Below are positions 62,412-64,000 of a DNA stretch of 64,000 bases, piece after piece. The number at the start of each line of letters is the position of its first letter. Position 1 is the first letter of the stretch. Under the pieces are notes generated by a model that was given only the letters and a program-made list of their open reading frames with translations, was not told the DNA's origin and made no database searches. The stretch comes from Candidatus Baltobacteraceae bacterium (GTDB lineage Bacteria; Vulcanimicrobiota; Vulcanimicrobiia; Vulcanimicrobiales; Vulcanimicrobiaceae). The translations under genes and the position numbers were made by a program. The stretch lies in NCBI GenBank assembly GCA_036488875.1, contig DASXGW010000012.1:1-64000 (forward strand), in the 5' to 3' direction.

Positions 62412-63757
62412 CGCGCGGCACGATCGCAATCGGCGTTCCGGCCGCCTTTCTCTTTGCGGCCGCGATCGCGAGATTGCTGCGGGTCGCCGCGCCGCGCGAA
62501 ATCGTCGCCGATCTCGCGCAACCGCTCGTCGTAGCGACCAACTGGGGCGCGTACGGACGAACGATCTTCGGCGTCTTGTTCGCGATGATCGCCATTGCGA
62601 CGATTACGTACTTTCACGTCATCCGCAACCTGTGGGACCACGACGATCGCTACGCGCAGCGCGCCGGCTGGATCGCGGTGCTGTCGGCGCTCGGCATGAT
62701 CTTCGCGTGGTTCGTTCCTTATTTGCTCTCCAGCGACGTCTATGCGTATGCGGCTTACGGCGAGCTCGCACGCCTCGGCCACGATCCGTACGCCCACGCT
62801 GCGCTCCCCGCCGGCGATCCGGTCTTCGACGCGGCGATCTGGCAGTGGGGAAATCCGTTACCCATTTGCGTGTACGGACCGCTCTTCATCGTCGTCGCAC
62901 AAGCGGTGATTACGCTGCTGCACGGATTCGCCACGGTGGTACAGCTGGACGGTTTACGTGCGATCGCCATGCTGTCGCTGCTGCTGTGCATTCCGTTAGC
63001 GTACGCCGCATATCCGGGAACGCCGTTCCAGCGCGGCGTCGCCGCCTTTACCATCGGCCTCAATCCCGTCGCGATTTGGTGCGCCGCCGAAGGTCACAAC
63101 GACGCGCTCGCACTCGCCGTCGTTTTGGGCGGCGTCGCCCTGGCGCGCAACGGGCAGCCGTTCGCGGGTGCCGCCATCGCGGCGCTCGCCGGAACGGTGA
63201 AGTTTCAAGGCGTTTTCGGCGCGATTCCCGGCTCGATGGCGCAAGGTCGCGCGCGCATCGGCGCGGCGCTTGGAGCGGTCGCGGCGCTGGGCGCATCGAT
63301 TCCGTTGCTGCACGCGGTGACCACCGAACTTGCGCCGCAGGGACGCTTTGCGCCCGAAGCTTCGCTCGAAGCGCTCGTGAAGCCGCTCGCTTTTGCCGTC
63401 ATGCATAACGACGCTGCGGTAACCATCCTCACCTCGATGGTCGCTGCTATCGGCGCGCTCGCGTGCGTGGCTCGCGGCGTGGCTCGCTTACGCAACGGGC
63501 GCCTCGAAGGCTGGTTATATTTCGCGCTCGGCGCTTGGCTGCTGATTCCAAATCCCTACCCATGGTATTCGCTCTGGCTGCTGCCGCTGGCGGCGGTCGT
63601 CCCGAACACGCGCCCGGCCGCCGTCGCCTTGTGGCTTTCGCTCTTTTCCGTGCTGCGCTACGTGCCCGACGCGGTAGGCGCGCCCACGCCGGCCGGCGCC
63701 GCAATTTTGGGTGCGATTGCAACGCTGCCGTTCCTGGCGCTGTTTCGCGCTAGGTGA
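62378..63757 (+). CDS. GT-C polyprenyl-phosphate mannosyltransferase (MptA/B or GT87-like)
   Basis: Start codon is uncertain: GTG 62378 or 62375 gives about 459 residues and keeps the first membrane helix (TIAIGVPAAFLFAAAIARLL); a TTG at 62474 is a shorter option. The protein has ten or more membrane segments. The loop LLSSDVYAYAAYGELARLGHDPY holds the Asp and Tyr typical of the mycobacterial alpha-1,6-mannosyltransferase family. FTIGLNPVAIWCAAEGHNDALALAVV and NPYPWYSLWLLPLA match the later motifs. It would take sugar from a polyprenyl-phosphate donor made by the GT2 protein two genes upstream. Confidence 0.83.
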   Translation: MAAAGDRRRRVTRGTIAIGVPAAFLFAAAIARLLRVAAPREIVADLAQPLVVATNWGAYGRTIFGVLFAMIAIATITYFHVIRNLWDHDDRYAQRAGWIAVLSALGMIFAWFVPYLLSSDVYAYAAYGELARLGHDPYAHAALPAGDPVFDAAIWQWGNPLPICVYGPLFIVVAQAVITLLHGFATVVQLDGLRAIAMLSLLLCIPLAYAAYPGTPFQRGVAAFTIGLNPVAIWCAAEGHNDALALAVVLGGVALARNGQPFAGAAIAALAGTVKFQGVFGAIPGSMAQGRARIGAALGAVAALGASIPLLHAVTTELAPQGRFAPEASLEALVKPLAFAVMHNDAAVTILTSMVAAIGALACVARGVARLRNGRLEGWLYFALGAWLLIPNPYPWYSLWLLPLAAVVPNTRPAAVALWLSLFSVLRYVPDAVGAPTPAGAAILGAIATLPFLALFRAR

Positions 63758-64000
63758 TTCGAAGGATCTCGAGCAGCGCGACGTTCGCGGACGCGATCTC
63801 GCGACTGCGCGCGCTTGCGGCGCTTCCGGCGCGCAAGCCCGGCGCGTACGCGCTGCACGAAACGATTGCGGCCGCGCGCCCGGCGCTGATCGCCGCGTTG
63901 CGCGATACGGCGCAGGCACCGCTGCTCGTCGCCGTACCGACGCCCGACGTCGCCGAGCGCGCCTTCGCCGACCTTCTTTACTACCTCGGTGAGGAGCGGG
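63754..64000 (+). CDS. mfd: N-terminus of transcription-repair coupling factor Mfd (partial)
   Basis: The reading frame starts at GTG 63754, overlapping the preceding stop (GTGA), and is open to the window end (82 codons). The N-terminus is Arg/Ala-rich (RLRALAALPARKPGAYAL). The segment APLLVAVPTPDVAERAFADLLYYLGEE matches the UvrB-like beginning of Mfd, where nucleotide-repair domain residues precede the damage-search motor. UvrB itself lacks this leader and is less likely. The helicase motifs are outside the window, so the assignment rests on this short block. Confidence 0.55.
   Translation, partial: MIRRISSSATFADAISRLRALAALPARKPGAYALHETIAAARPALIAALRDTAQAPLLVAVPTPDVAERAFADLLYYLGEER

Overview
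The window reads as a high-GC, gene-dense bacterial chromosome segment with about 53 protein genes. Neighbouring genes very often share a 4-base stop/start overlap (ATGA, GTGA or TTGA). GTG and TTG starts are common, no untranslated stretch exceeds about 180 bases, and I see no tRNA, rRNA, CRISPR array, insertion sequence or prophage. Diderm features point to an outer membrane: a beta-barrel protein with an LptA-like N-terminus, a secreted receptor with a carboxypeptidase-regulatory domain, many lipoproteins and an O-antigen ligase. Together with the gene content this suggests an uncultured environmental diderm lineage of the Eremiobacterota (WPS-2) type. That placement is an inference from general knowledge, not a database match.

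Bases 1-18900, nearly all on the minus strand: a partial TonB-receptor-like gene, sucCD, an acyl-CoA dehydrogenase and a thiolase (acyl-CoA metabolism), and two phospholipase C/acid phosphatase-like lipoproteins. Then come a cation efflux protein, a membrane methyltransferase, the GDP-D-rhamnose pair rmd and gmd (gmd is interrupted by a complete intein), a PilZ protein, lysine 5,6-aminomutase kamD/kamE, rfbD and a flippase.

Bases 17527-24485: a tandem array of five more phospholipase C/acid phosphatase-like lipoproteins, plus a 28-codon remnant of a further copy. Most junctions reuse the last codons of one copy as the ribosome binding site of the next. With the pair at 5225-7908 there are seven intact copies.

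Bases 24500-28800, plus strand: an RmlC-like epimerase, an ECF sigma factor with its zinc-finger anti-sigma factor and a bactofilin-like membrane protein, a PLP aminotransferase and a small unknown protein.

Bases 28765-56640: a surface-polysaccharide cluster built of alternating operons. It holds three very large membrane proteins, glycosyltransferases of families GT2, GT4 and GT87-like, a GT2-GT4 fusion and a CDP-glucose-derived branched-sugar cassette (rfbF, rfbG, C-methyltransferase, 3,5-epimerase-like, reductase). It also holds O-/C-methyltransferase-like genes, MurJ, an undecaprenyl-phosphate sugar transferase and phosphopentomutase. Two related unknown proteins sharing a CTGCSWG motif sit at two separate glycosyltransferase operons in this cluster.

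Bases 56733-64000: an LptD/OstA-like barrel, a secreted protein with a possible starch-binding-like fold, an Ig-like lipoprotein, a GtrB-type polyprenyl-phosphate glycosyltransferase, an O-antigen ligase, a GT-C mannosyltransferase and the start of an mfd-like gene. The cluster plausibly makes, exports and ligates a deoxysugar-rich surface glycan, with PilZ (c-di-GMP) and an ECF sigma factor as visible control points.
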